From Nocardia salmonicida NBRC 13393 (lineage in GTDB: Bacteria; Actinomycetota; Actinomycetes; Mycobacteriales; Mycobacteriaceae), in assembly GCF_001613085.1 (NCBI RefSeq), contig NZ_BDBR01000046.1, positions 1 to 64,000 of the forward strand: 64,000 nt of DNA, given 5' to 3'. How positions within the stretch are numbered: position 1 is the stretch's first letter; every line of letters begins with the position of its first letter. Positions 23,925 through 32,194 of the stretch are shown here, one piece after another. The position numbers and the translations under genes are program-made. Below the pieces are notes generated by a model that saw nothing but the letters and a program-made list of their open reading frames with translations, made no database searches and was not told the DNA's origin.

Positions 23925-25004
23925 ATGCGTGATCTCCTCGGACAGGTACTCGAACTGCTCGGTGATCAGGCCGTGGCACTGGCCAGGATCGTCGACCGGA
24001 CCGGTGCGGGTCCGCGCGAAACCGGGGCCGCGATGGCGATGACGGGCGACGGTCGCGTGCTCGGTTCGCTGTCGGGCGGCTGCGTCGAGTCGGCGGTGCT
24101 CGCTGCCGCCGGCCAGGTTCTGCTCGACGGCCGGGCGAGCCTCGAGCGGTTCGCGGCCGCCGATGAACTCACGGTCGGCCTACCGTGCGGTGGCGAGATC
24201 GAAGTCTTCGTCGAACGCCTCGACCGCGACGATCTGCCCGTCCTGCGCGCCCTCCACTCCGCACTCGACGCGCACCATCCGATCGCCTACGCCACCACCC
24301 TCGAGTCGGCCCCCGACCGAAAACTCCTGCGCCCCGGCGACACCGCCCCATGGCGCGGCCTCGACCACGACGCCGCCGCCCTCCTCACCGCGGGCCACAA
24401 CGGACTCATCGGAGCCCAGGACTGCACCCCCGCCCAGGCCGAACGCCCCCGCACCTTCGTCCAGGTCTTCCGCTCCCCCGCCCGGATGATCCTGGCCGGC
24501 GCCAACGACTACACCCGCGCCATGACCGTCGGCGCGGCGAATCTCGGCTACCACGTCACCGTCGTAGACGCCCGCGAAACCTTCACCACCCCAGCCCGTT
24601 TCCCGTCAGCCGACGAGGTGGTGATCGACTGGCCGCACCGCTACCTGGAGGCCGAACAGGTCGCGGGCCGCATCGACGACCGCACCGTCCTCTGCGTCCT
24701 CACCCACGACCCCAAGTTCGACGTCCCCCTCCTGGCCGCCGCACTCGGCCTCCCGGCCATAGCGTTCATCGGCGCTCTCGGTTCCCGCCGAGCTCACGCC
24801 GACCGCGCCGCCCGTCTTCGCGAAACCGGACTCCTCGACTCCGACATCGCCCGCGTCCGAAGCCCCCTCGGCCTCGACCTCGCCGCCCACACCCCCGAAG
24901 AAACCGCCATCTCCATCCTCGCCCAAATCCTCGCCACCCGAGGAAGCGCCACAGCCCGGCCCCTGGCAGAGCTGGACGGCCCGATCCACCGCCGCCCGGA
25001 CTAG
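23925..25004 (+). CDS. XdhC/CoxI family protein
   Basis: A 359-residue protein of the XdhC/CoxI family, which handles sulfuration and insertion of the molybdenum cofactor of xanthine dehydrogenase-like enzymes. N-terminal landmarks: LARIVDRTGAGPRETGAAMA, LGSLSGGCVE and VGLPCGGEIEVFVE. A Rossmann-like C-terminal half starts at MILAGANDYTRAM and includes FIGALGSRRAHADR. It lies alone, with no xanthine dehydrogenase subunits adjacent, so its client enzyme is elsewhere. The ATG at 23925 directly follows an in-frame GTG at 23922, an equal alternative. Confidence 0.8.
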   Translation: MRDLLGQVLELLGDQAVALARIVDRTGAGPRETGAAMAMTGDGRVLGSLSGGCVESAVLAAAGQVLLDGRASLERFAAADELTVGLPCGGEIEVFVERLDRDDLPVLRALHSALDAHHPIAYATTLESAPDRKLLRPGDTAPWRGLDHDAAALLTAGHNGLIGAQDCTPAQAERPRTFVQVFRSPARMILAGANDYTRAMTVGAANLGYHVTVVDARETFTTPARFPSADEVVIDWPHRYLEAEQVAGRIDDRTVLCVLTHDPKFDVPLLAAALGLPAIAFIGALGSRRAHADRAARLRETGLLDSDIARVRSPLGLDLAAHTPEETAISILAQILATRGSATARPLAELDGPIHRRPD

Positions 25005-25046
25005 GTCCCGCTCGGCACTTCCTCCCCTGGACATCTGTTCATTCGT

Positions 25047-25083
25047 TCATAACTTCGATACAGTTTGTATCGAAGTTATGAAA
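25047..25083. promoter_or_regulatory. long perfect inverted repeat, probable TetR operator
   Basis: TTCATAACTTCGATAC (25047-25062) and GTATCGAAGTTATGAA (25068-25083) are perfect 16-base inverted repeats around a 5-base centre. The site ends 23 bases before the TetR gene start and is AT-rich against the local background. It most likely binds that regulator, giving autoregulation of the TetR-DUF6640 pair. Confidence 0.75.
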
Positions 25084-25106
25084 CAGATTGTCCGAAGGGA
25101 ATGTTC

Positions 25107-25700
25107 GTGCGACCACCCGATCCGCGGACGGTGCGCAGCCGTGATGCCGCGCTCGTATCGGCGCGAGAGCTGTTGATAGAGCAGGGATTGGCCGGGCTGA
25201 CGCATGGGGCCGTCGCGGCGCGCAGCGGGATCAGCCGAGCCACGCTGTACCGGCTCTGGCCGGAGCCCACCGATCTCGTCCGCGCCACGTTGACGCGCCA
25301 CATCACTCTCGCGCAGCCACAGCCGACCGGGGATCTGCGAGCCGATCTGCTGACCGCGCTGACTGCCACGCGCGCGATGCTGCACGAACCGGCAACCGAG
25401 CAGGGCATGCGGGTGATGATCGAAAGGGCCGCTGTCGACGCGAAATTCGCGGAGGTGAAGGAGTCGCTGTACCGGTCGGGCACCCGGGCGGTGCGCACGA
25501 CGCTGACCGAGGCCGTCACCCGCGGGGAACTCCCCGCCGAACTCGATATCGACCTCGCGGTCGATCAGCTGCACGGTCCCTTGTTCTTCCGGCGGCTCGT
25601 CGCCAATCGGACCTTCGACCTCGACTACGTGCGCGAGGTCCTCGACGACTTCCTGCGCGGCCGCACCTCGAAACCCGCACGCCAGCAAGGAACCCCGTGA
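25107..25700 (+). CDS. TetR family transcription regulator
   Basis: A 197-residue one-component regulator. The N-terminal HTH reads SARELLIEQGLAGLTHGAVAA then RSGISRATLYRLWPEPTDLV; the recognition helix is around residues 42-50. The C-terminal ligand domain is typical in length, with no recognisable specificity. The GTG at 25107 is preceded at 6 bases by GAAGGGA; the ATG at 25101 directly abuts that sequence. The perfect palindrome just upstream is its likely operator. The gene ends one base before the DUF6640 gene, the presumed regulated partner. Confidence 0.85.
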   Translation: MRPPDPRTVRSRDAALVSARELLIEQGLAGLTHGAVAARSGISRATLYRLWPEPTDLVRATLTRHITLAQPQPTGDLRADLLTALTATRAMLHEPATEQGMRVMIERAAVDAKFAEVKESLYRSGTRAVRTTLTEAVTRGELPAELDIDLAVDQLHGPLFFRRLVANRTFDLDYVREVLDDFLRGRTSKPARQQGTP

Positions 25701-25701
25701 C

Positions 25702-26136
25702 ATGACGAAAACCCTGTCCGCCCCACGCGTTCTCGCCGTACTCGTCGCGGTCATCACCGTATTCGGTGCTCTGCTGGCCGATTTCGTCATCCCCGCGGGC
25801 GCCGCTCAGCACCTGCGCAACGACGCCTGGCCGCCGCACGCGAAATTCCACGACGCCCAGTACATCGTCATGTCGATCCTGCTCGGCGTGCTGGCGCTGA
25901 CATTGCTGCTGCGGCGCGATGGCGGCACCCGCTCGCGCCTGTGGACGGCCTGCGCGATCCTGGCTACGCCGTGGCTCGGCCTGCTGGCGGCAATGCTGTT
26001 CCCCGGCACCGCTGTTCACGATCCCGAGTTCGCCGACACCACGATCATCGGCCTGCACCCGCAGGTGCTGCTGGCAATGATCCTGCTGGCAGTGCTGACC
26101 ACCGCCGTCGCGCTCAGCACCCGACGCCGGAACTGA
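25702..26136 (+). CDS. DUF6640-like four-helix membrane protein
   Basis: A 144-residue integral membrane protein with four predicted helices (about residues 9-29, 53-70, 82-101, 117-137). The loop between the first two contains LRNDAWPPHAKFHDAQYI; the WPPHAxFH motif marks the DUF6640-type family commonly found beside TetR genes. Function is unknown; the conserved His and Asp/Gln in the loop may form a site. It starts one base after the TetR stop and ends at a convergent hairpin. Confidence 0.7.
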   Translation: MTKTLSAPRVLAVLVAVITVFGALLADFVIPAGAAQHLRNDAWPPHAKFHDAQYIVMSILLGVLALTLLLRRDGGTRSRLWTACAILATPWLGLLAAMLFPGTAVHDPEFADTTIIGLHPQVLLAMILLAVLTTAVALSTRRRN

Positions 26137-26184
26137 CACATCGGGCGCCGCTGCGGTCCACTGACCGAGGCGCCGCCCGATGTG
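26137..26184. terminator. convergent hairpin between DUF6640 and gpgS
   Basis: CACATCGGGCG (26137-26147) pairs perfectly with CGCCCGATGTG (26174-26184), and an inner CGGTC/GACCG (26154-26158, 26163-26167) can pair as well. It lies exactly between two converging genes and probably terminates both transcripts. It has no strong T-run. Confidence 0.55.
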
Positions 26185-26189
26185 GACGA

Positions 26190-27128
26190 CTAGGCCGCGA
26201 CTTGTTCGGGCCGAAGGGTTTTCATCGGCGGTCGGTCTTCGAGCGAGACCGCGGTGGAATGGGCGATGAATTCGCCTTCGATCAACGGGAACTGGGTCAG
26301 CGGAGCACCCGAGTCGGGGACTCCGCTGCGGCGCAGAGCGGTGCCGAGGATCTGGCGGCTCATCACGCCCAGGTCGGACAGCGGGCGGTTGCGGTGGGTG
26401 CGCACGCCCAGGTTCACCTGGGCGATGGCGTCCATGCCCATGTGGTCGTAGGTGTCGAGGAGCAGGCCGATCTCCACGCCGTAGCCGGGAGCGAACGGGA
26501 CCGCGGTGAGGAGTTCGCGGGTGCCCGCGTATTCGCCGCCGAGCGGCTGGAGCACCTGCACCAGTTCGGGGCGAAGGGCGGCCAGCAGCGGACGGGCGAC
26601 GAGTTCGGTGACTCGCCCGCCGCCGTTCGCGTCGACGGACTCGCCCTGACGCAGCGGACGGCGGTAATAGGCCTTGGACAGGTGCGTGCCCTGCATCATC
26701 AGCAGCGGGCCGAGGAGCTTGGGCACGAAGTCGGGGTCGGGGTCGATCAGGTCGGAGTCGACGAAGGCGATCAGATCGCCCGTGGTGACCGCCAGCGACC
26801 GCCACAGCACCTCGCCCTTGCCGGGGACCGGTTCGAGTTCGGGAACGGCTTCCTCACGTGAGATCACCTCGGCGCCCGCCGCGCGTGCGCGTTCGGCGGT
26901 GGCGTCGGTGGACCCGGAGTCCAGCACGATCAGTTCGTCGACGAGCGTGCCGAGCAGCGGCCGGATACTGGCTACGACCCCGGCGACGGTGTCCTGTTCG
27001 TTCAGCGCGGGCAGCACCACCGAAACGGTGCGGCCCTCCTTGGCGGCGACGAGCTCGCCGACCGTCCATTCAGGGGTGTCCCATGTGTGGGTAGTGGCCC
27101 AGGCGGGCTCGCGGTGTTGGATTTTCAT
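26190..27128 (-). CDS. gpgS: glucosyl-3-phosphoglycerate synthase
   Basis: A 312-residue GT-A fold enzyme that joins glucose from UDP-glucose (or ADP-glucose) to 3-phosphoglycerate, the first step of methylglucose lipopolysaccharide synthesis. The core is VSVVLPALNEQDTVAGVV, ELIVLDSGSTDAT and the metal-binding DSD in DLIAFVDSDLIDPDP; YGVEIGLLLDTYDHMG lies in the acceptor part. The ATG at 27128 overlaps the folP2 stop (ATGA). This is the last gene of the leftward LOG2-LOG1-fadD6-folP2-gpgS operon. Matches Rv1208. Confidence 0.93.
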   Translation of the reverse strand: MKIQHREPAWATTHTWDTPEWTVGELVAAKEGRTVSVVLPALNEQDTVAGVVASIRPLLGTLVDELIVLDSGSTDATAERARAAGAEVISREEAVPELEPVPGKGEVLWRSLAVTTGDLIAFVDSDLIDPDPDFVPKLLGPLLMMQGTHLSKAYYRRPLRQGESVDANGGGRVTELVARPLLAALRPELVQVLQPLGGEYAGTRELLTAVPFAPGYGVEIGLLLDTYDHMGMDAIAQVNLGVRTHRNRPLSDLGVMSRQILGTALRRSGVPDSGAPLTQFPLIEGEFIAHSTAVSLEDRPPMKTLRPEQVAA

Positions 27129-28102
27129 GCCAGACCTCGCAGAGTTCGTGCGGGGGGCCGGATGCCCTGGATCGCGGCGATCATGTCCACGACCCGCCGG
27201 GTTTCGGCGACTTCGTGAACCCGGAAGATCCGAGCGCCCGCGGCGGCCGACCATGCGGTTGCCGCCAGTGTGCCCTCGACCCTTTCGGTAAGACCTACCC
27301 CTAGAGTCTCCCCGATAAAATCCTTGTTGCTCAGTGCCATCAGCACTGGCCATCCGGTATTTACAAGACCGTCGATTCCGCGCAACAACTCGAGCCCGTG
27401 ATAGGTGTTTTTGCCGAAATCATGAGTGGGATCGATCACGATGCCATCGGCTCGCACGCCCGCGGACGCGGCATTCTCGGCCGCGGCGACGACGGTGGCG
27501 GTCACCTCGGCCACCACATCGGCGTAGCGAACACGATGCGGGCGCGTGCGCGGCACGGCGCCGCCGGTGTGGCTGCACACGATGCCCGCGCCCGTTTCGG
27601 CGGCGACGTGCACGAGATCGGGGTCGGCGCCGGCCCAGGTGTCGTTGATCAGGTCGGCGCCCACGGCGACCGCGGCCCGCGCGACGTCACCTCGCCAGGT
27701 GTCCACACTGATCAACAGGTCCGGATACTTCGCCCGGATCGCCGCGACGAACGGCACCACCCGCTGCGCTTCCTCGGCCGCGTCGACGGTGACTCCCGGC
27801 CCCGCCTTCACCCCGCCGATGTCGACCAGATCGGCGCCCTCGTCGACCGCGCGCGAGACGCGTTCCATCGCGGCCTCGTCGCTGAAGGTGGCGCCACGGT
27901 CGTAGAACGAGTCCGGCGTGCGATTCACGATCGCCATCACCAACGCGCGATCCGTCGCTACCTCGCGCCCACAGAAGGTGCGCTCGTCGCGCCTCCCCGG
28001 GATTTCCGCCGACGACTCGGGACCGCGACTGCTTGTGCTCCGGGCAGGCGGTTCGTTCTCTGGTCGGGGTCCGGGCGTACCCGACGAGTTACCGATGTTC
28101 AT
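27125..28102 (-). CDS. folP2: dihydropteroate synthase homologue FolP2
   Basis: A 325-residue TIM-barrel protein of the DHPS family. The first DHPS signature is changed to IVNRTPDSFYDRGATF where true DHPS has NVTPDSFSDGG; the second (GADLVDIGGVKAGPG) replaces the usual DIGGESTRPG. The pterin-site stretch INDTWAG also departs from the usual INDV. The mycobacterial FolP2 lacks proven DHPS activity, and these substitutions suggest the same here. Residues 1-40 are a low-complexity extension. It lies between fadD6 (21 bases) and gpgS (4-base overlap), as Rv1206-Rv1207-Rv1208. Confidence 0.85.
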   Translation of the reverse strand: MNIGNSSGTPGPRPENEPPARSTSSRGPESSAEIPGRRDERTFCGREVATDRALVMAIVNRTPDSFYDRGATFSDEAAMERVSRAVDEGADLVDIGGVKAGPGVTVDAAEEAQRVVPFVAAIRAKYPDLLISVDTWRGDVARAAVAVGADLINDTWAGADPDLVHVAAETGAGIVCSHTGGAVPRTRPHRVRYADVVAEVTATVVAAAENAASAGVRADGIVIDPTHDFGKNTYHGLELLRGIDGLVNTGWPVLMALSNKDFIGETLGVGLTERVEGTLAATAWSAAAGARIFRVHEVAETRRVVDMIAAIQGIRPPARTLRGLA

Positions 28103-28123
28103 GCGAAATCAGACGTTACCTTG

Positions 28124-29890
28124 CTAGCGCGGGGCTCGACCGGCGGCGACGTCATCGGCGTATCCGTCGTAAGCCGGGATGTAGCCATCTGTCGGACCGG
28201 ACAGCACATACAGCTGACCGTCCGCGTCGGGTGCGTATCCCTGCTTACGCAATTCCACCTTCCGGCTCTTGAATGTCGAGGTCTGCTCCAGTTCGGCGAC
28301 CACGCGCACGTACAGCGGGACCGCGTATAAAGGCAGTCGCTGGTAGGCGGTCGCGGCCAGGGCCTTCCCGTCGAACGACGCGTCGTCGGCCAGCGTGATC
28401 GCCGCCATGCCCGCTTTTCCGTCGGTGCCGGGGATGTCGACGCCGTAGACAACGGCCTGATCGACGCGCTCGTCGTGCCCGAGGGCGCCCTCGACCTCCG
28501 TGGTCGCCACGTTCTCGCCCTTCCACCGGAAGGTGTCGCCGAGCCGGTCGACGAACGCGATATGCCAGAAATGCTGATCGCGGACGAGGTCGCCGGTGTC
28601 GAACCAGCAGTCGCCCTTCTTGAAGCCGTCGCGCACCAGCTTGGATTCCGACGCCTTCTTGTCGGTGTAGCCGTCGAACGGCTGACGGTTGTTCACCTTC
28701 GCCAGCAGCAGCCCCACCCCGCCGGACCGCACCCGGCGCAGCTTCCCATCGCGACCGCGCCGCGCGTGGCCGGTCTCGTCGTCGTACTCGACGACCGCGT
28801 ACGGCAGCGGGCACAGTCCGGCGGTACGGTCGACGCCGAACGCGTTGACGAACGCCAGCGGCGCCTCGCTGGACCCGTAGAACTCGACCACCCGGCCGAT
28901 CCCGAATCGGCGCCGGAACTCGTCCCACAGTTCGGGCCGCAACCCGTTGCCGACGGCCAGCCGGACCCGGTTGCCCTGCTCGCCTGACCGCACCGGCTGG
29001 TTGATCAGGTAGCGGCACAGCTCGCCGATGTAGATGAACGCGGTGGCCCGCTCGCGCGCGATCTCGTCCCAGAACCCCGACGCCGAGAACTTGCGGCTGA
29101 GCACATAGGTCGATTCGCCCGCGAGCACGGCCGACAGCGCGACCGTGAGCGCGTTGTTGTGATAGAGCGGCAGGCAGCAGTACAGGGCGTCGTCGGCACG
29201 CAACCGGACGCCGAGGCCGCCGAGCCCGGACATGCTCTTGGTCCAGCGCTGATGGGTCATCACGCTGGCCTTGGGCAGCCCGGTGGTGCCGGAGGTGAAG
29301 ATGAGGAACGCCCGTTCCCCGGCCAGGACCCGCGCGCACGTTGCGGGGTCGGAATCGGTCGCGGTGCGGGCCGACTCGGCCAGCTCCTCGGCGGTGAGCA
29401 CGTTCTCCGCCGGCTCGGGCAGCGAATCCAGCGCCTCGGCGCACTCCGCGCCGACGACATCGAGCACGCTGCCCAGCAGCCCGATGCTGTGTGCCAGCAC
29501 CTGATCTCGCTGGTTGTAGTTGAGCAGCCCCACCGTGGCGCCGAGCTTGAGCACGGCCAGCACCGTGAACAGGATTTCGGGCCGGTTGGTCATCAGCACG
29601 CCGACCACGTCGCCGCGCGTCACCCCGCGCGCGGAAAGCACTGCGGCGTAACGGTTCACCTCGCTGTTGGCGGCGCGGTAGGTATAGGAACGGCCTTCGA
29701 AACGCAGGAACACCCGGTCGGGCCTGCGGTGGGCGACCCGCTGGAAATACAGCCCGATGGAGGCTTTGTCCTTGGGCCCCACCAGCATTCCGCGCGCGTT
29801 GCGCAGCATGCCGGGGGCGTCGAGCGCCATGGCGGGCAGGGCTTTGGCCAGGTCGAACATGCTTACCGTGTCGCGCGTGTCATTGCTCAC
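28124..29890 (-). CDS. fadD6: fatty-acyl-CoA synthetase FadD6 (FATP type)
   Basis: A 588-residue ANL-superfamily acyl-CoA ligase of the fatty-acid transport protein group. The AMP-binding P-loop is FLIFTSGTTGLPKASVMTH; further hallmarks are EFYGSSEAPLAFVNAFG, WFDTGDLVRDQHFW, and FVDRLGDTFRWKGENVATTEVE with the hinge region. It activates long-chain fatty acids with ATP and CoA. The GTG start has AGGAGAGAT about 8 bases before it. The LOG1 gene ends 11 bases upstream and folP2 starts 21 bases downstream, all on the minus strand. Matches Rv1206. Confidence 0.92.
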   Translation of the reverse strand: MSNDTRDTVSMFDLAKALPAMALDAPGMLRNARGMLVGPKDKASIGLYFQRVAHRRPDRVFLRFEGRSYTYRAANSEVNRYAAVLSARGVTRGDVVGVLMTNRPEILFTVLAVLKLGATVGLLNYNQRDQVLAHSIGLLGSVLDVVGAECAEALDSLPEPAENVLTAEELAESARTATDSDPATCARVLAGERAFLIFTSGTTGLPKASVMTHQRWTKSMSGLGGLGVRLRADDALYCCLPLYHNNALTVALSAVLAGESTYVLSRKFSASGFWDEIARERATAFIYIGELCRYLINQPVRSGEQGNRVRLAVGNGLRPELWDEFRRRFGIGRVVEFYGSSEAPLAFVNAFGVDRTAGLCPLPYAVVEYDDETGHARRGRDGKLRRVRSGGVGLLLAKVNNRQPFDGYTDKKASESKLVRDGFKKGDCWFDTGDLVRDQHFWHIAFVDRLGDTFRWKGENVATTEVEGALGHDERVDQAVVYGVDIPGTDGKAGMAAITLADDASFDGKALAATAYQRLPLYAVPLYVRVVAELEQTSTFKSRKVELRKQGYAPDADGQLYVLSGPTDGYIPAYDGYADDVAAGRAPR

Positions 29891-29901
29891 GTCGATCTCT
29901 C

Positions 29902-30453
29902 CTACTGTGCGGGCGCGGCCGGTTCCAGCGCGGCGAACGCGGTGGGCAGGTCGGTGGCCACGATGAGTCGGTCACGTGCTGCCCGCGGCACAATGGTGCG
30001 CTCGGACAGTTCGTCGATCCAGTGGAAAAGGCCGTCGTAGAAGCCGTTCGCGTTCAGCAGGACAACGGGTTTGGTGTGTTCACCGAGGTAGCCGCCGGTC
30101 CAGGTCTCGAACAGTTCCTCGAGGGTCCCGATGCCGCCCGGCAGGGTGAGGAACGCGTCCGCGCGCGCTTCCATCAGCTGCTTGCGCTGGCGCATCGTGT
30201 CGGTGACGAGCAGTTCGTCGGCGTCGACATCGGCGACTTCCTTGTGCACCAGATGTTTCGGGATCACGCCGATGGTGTGCGCGCCACCGGCCCTGGCCGC
30301 GGTGGCGACCGCGCCCATCATCGATACATGACCACCACCGGAGACCAATTGCCAACCGCGACGCGCGATCTCGGTGCCGACGCGCGCGGCGAGGCTGATC
30401 AGGTGGGGATCGGTGGTGCTGGCGGAGCAGTAGACACACACGGAATAGCTCAC
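29902..30453 (-). CDS. LOG family protein (cytokinin-type phosphoribohydrolase), Rv1205-like
   Basis: A 183-residue Rossmann-fold LOG family protein. It starts SYSVCVYCSAS and has the active-site motif LTLPGGIGTLEELFE, with RQRKQLMEARADAF before it. The family cleaves N6-modified AMP to release the free base and ribose-5-phosphate; the M. tuberculosis member Rv1205 makes cytokinins. The GTG at 30453 overlaps the stop of the second LOG gene (GTGA) and has GAGGA 6 bases before it; the ATG at 30456 is the alternative. Confidence 0.88.
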   Translation of the reverse strand: MSYSVCVYCSASTTDPHLISLAARVGTEIARRGWQLVSGGGHVSMMGAVATAARAGGAHTIGVIPKHLVHKEVADVDADELLVTDTMRQRKQLMEARADAFLTLPGGIGTLEELFETWTGGYLGEHTKPVVLLNANGFYDGLFHWIDELSERTIVPRAARDRLIVATDLPTAFAALEPAAPAQ

Positions 30454-31250
30454 CATTGGTCCTCGGTGCCGAGACGCTCGATGTTCGCGTGGTCGCCGGT
30501 TTCGCCCTGGATGATCCGCACGACCTCGTCGACGCTGTCGGTGAGCTGGATCAGGTCGAGGTCCTCGGGCGAGATCTTGCCCGAGCCCGCCAGGGAGCTG
30601 CGCAGCCAGTCGACGAGGCCGGACCAGTAGGCGGTGCCGAACAGAATGATCGGGAAGCGGGTGATCTTGCGGGTCTGCACCAGGGTGAGCGCCTCGAACA
30701 GCTCGTCCAGGGTCCCGAAACCGCCGGGCAGGCAGACGAAGGCCTGGGAGTACTTCACGAACATCGTCTTGCGGACGAAGAAGTACCGGAAGTTGATCCC
30801 CAGATCCACCCACTCGTTGAGCCCCTGCTCGAACGGCAGCTCGATCCCGAGCCCGATCGAGTAGCCGCCCCCTTCCGAGCAACCGCGGTTGGCCGCTTCC
30901 ATCGCGCCGGGCCCGCCGCCGGTGATCACCGCGAAGCCCGCCCGACTGAGCGCCGCGCCGATCTCCCGGCCCGCCACGTACTCGGGGTGGTCAGGACCCG
31001 TACGCGCCGAGCCGAATACCGTCACCGCGGGCGGGATCTCCGCGAGCGCGCCGAAACCCTCGACGAACTCGGCCTGGATCCGCAGTACCCGCCACGGATC
31101 GGTGTGCACCCAGTCGCTGTCCTGCCGCGTATCGAGCAGGTTCCGGTCGGCGGTCCGCACACCGGGCTTGCGCTCCCGGCGGAACATCACCGGACCACGG
31201 AACTTCGGTTTGACCTTCCCAACCTGTTCATCAGCGGAATCGGTAGACAT
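30450..31250 (-). CDS. second LOG family protein (TIGR00730)
   Basis: A 266-residue LOG-family paralogue. After a charged 70-residue extension the domain begins AVTVFGSARTGPDHPEY, then FAVITGGGPGAMEAANRG, and the active-site stretch FVCLPGGFGTLDELFE. It shares the PGGxGTxxE motif with its neighbour but belongs to the longer subgroup with an N-terminal extension. Probably a nucleotide N-glycosidase; substrate unknown. It leads the leftward operon. The ATG at 31250 is 6 bases after TAGGTT. Confidence 0.85.
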   Translation of the reverse strand: MSTDSADEQVGKVKPKFRGPVMFRRERKPGVRTADRNLLDTRQDSDWVHTDPWRVLRIQAEFVEGFGALAEIPPAVTVFGSARTGPDHPEYVAGREIGAALSRAGFAVITGGGPGAMEAANRGCSEGGGYSIGLGIELPFEQGLNEWVDLGINFRYFFVRKTMFVKYSQAFVCLPGGFGTLDELFEALTLVQTRKITRFPIILFGTAYWSGLVDWLRSSLAGSGKISPEDLDLIQLTDSVDEVVRIIQGETGDHANIERLGTEDQW

Positions 31251-31256
31251 GACCCC

Positions 31257-31262
31257 AACCTA
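31257..31262 (-). promoter_or_regulatory. -10 hexamer TAGGTT for LOG2-to-gpgS operon
   Basis: On the minus strand TAGGTT is followed by GGGGTC (6 bases) and the ATG at 31250. It is the likely leaderless promoter for the five-gene operon that ends with gpgS. Confidence 0.5.
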
Positions 31263-31349
31263 CTGTGTTGGATTCCGGTCACGGGCGCGCGCTTCTGGAT
31301 CGGCCGGGCCACGGCCATCCGCGTCCTCGATCGAGCCGAAGGATTTCCT

Positions 31350-32168
31350 GTGTCCCCTGCCGCCGCGGCACATTCCGGTCGCGTGCTCGTCGTACTCGTC
31401 GCCATGGCCGGTGCGCTGATCGCCGCGTTCGTTGTCGCTCCACGCCTGCTGGCGAACAGCGTCGAGGCCGGCTTCAGCGACGAGAACGATCTCCGACGAG
31501 CGTTCCGCGCGGCCTTCGTCGAGTATTGGCAGGCCGGGAACCGGGAGTTCACCGCCGACCTGGCGAAGGTGGTCGACTACTGGTACCGCTACCACCTCGT
31601 CAAAGCGGTACTCGCCGCGATTCTGCTGGCTGTGCTCGTCACTCTCACCGTGAAGCTCTGGCGGGCGTTCATGGCGGCGGGCCAGGCCGCGCTGGGCACA
31701 CGGGTCGGTCTCGCGGTGTCCGGTGGTCTGGCCGCCGTGCTCGCGCTGTGCTCGCTGGTGCTGGTACTGGCCAATGTGCAGGGCGCGGTGACGCCCTTCG
31801 CGTCGCTGTTGCCGATGTTGCTGGGCGAGGACTCCGCCCCGACCGAGGTCATCACCCAGGTCGACCGCCGGTTGGCCGACGGCACCCGGGTACCCCCGCT
31901 GGAGGTGATGATCGACGAATTCGCTCGCTACCACGTGGCGATGGCCGCGCTCGCCGCCGTCACGGCCGTTCTCCTGCTCGGGGGGTGCGCCTTTCTGTGG
32001 CGCACATCCGTCCGGTCTCCCGATCGGCGCTCCCGCCGCGTCCTCGCCTGGTTCGGCGCCCTCTCGGCACTGTTCGCGCTGATCATGGTCGTCGTCGCGG
32101 TAGCCAACACCACCAACGCGTCGAACCCGGTCCCCGGCTTGGCCGCCCTGTTCACCAACGGTTGGTGA
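31350..32168 (+). CDS. four-helix membrane protein, unknown function
   Basis: A 272-residue protein with four hydrophobic helices (about residues 11-30, 85-108, 127-150, and two near 195-215 and 235-255). The loop after helix 1 is charged (FSDENDLRRAFRAAFVEYWQAGNREF) and helix 3 is followed by an extracellular-type loop with PLEVMIDEFARYHVA. I do not recognise the family. The GTG at 31350 has GAAGGA 7 bases before it; longer in-frame extensions upstream read as low-quality sequence. It converges on dapE, 26 bases away. Confidence 0.6.
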   Translation: MSPAAAAHSGRVLVVLVAMAGALIAAFVVAPRLLANSVEAGFSDENDLRRAFRAAFVEYWQAGNREFTADLAKVVDYWYRYHLVKAVLAAILLAVLVTLTVKLWRAFMAAGQAALGTRVGLAVSGGLAAVLALCSLVLVLANVQGAVTPFASLLPMLLGEDSAPTEVITQVDRRLADGTRVPPLEVMIDEFARYHVAMAALAAVTAVLLLGGCAFLWRTSVRSPDRRSRRVLAWFGALSALFALIMVVVAVANTTNASNPVPGLAALFTNGW

Positions 32169-32194
32169 GCGCGAAGCTCGACGGGCGTCTCGGT

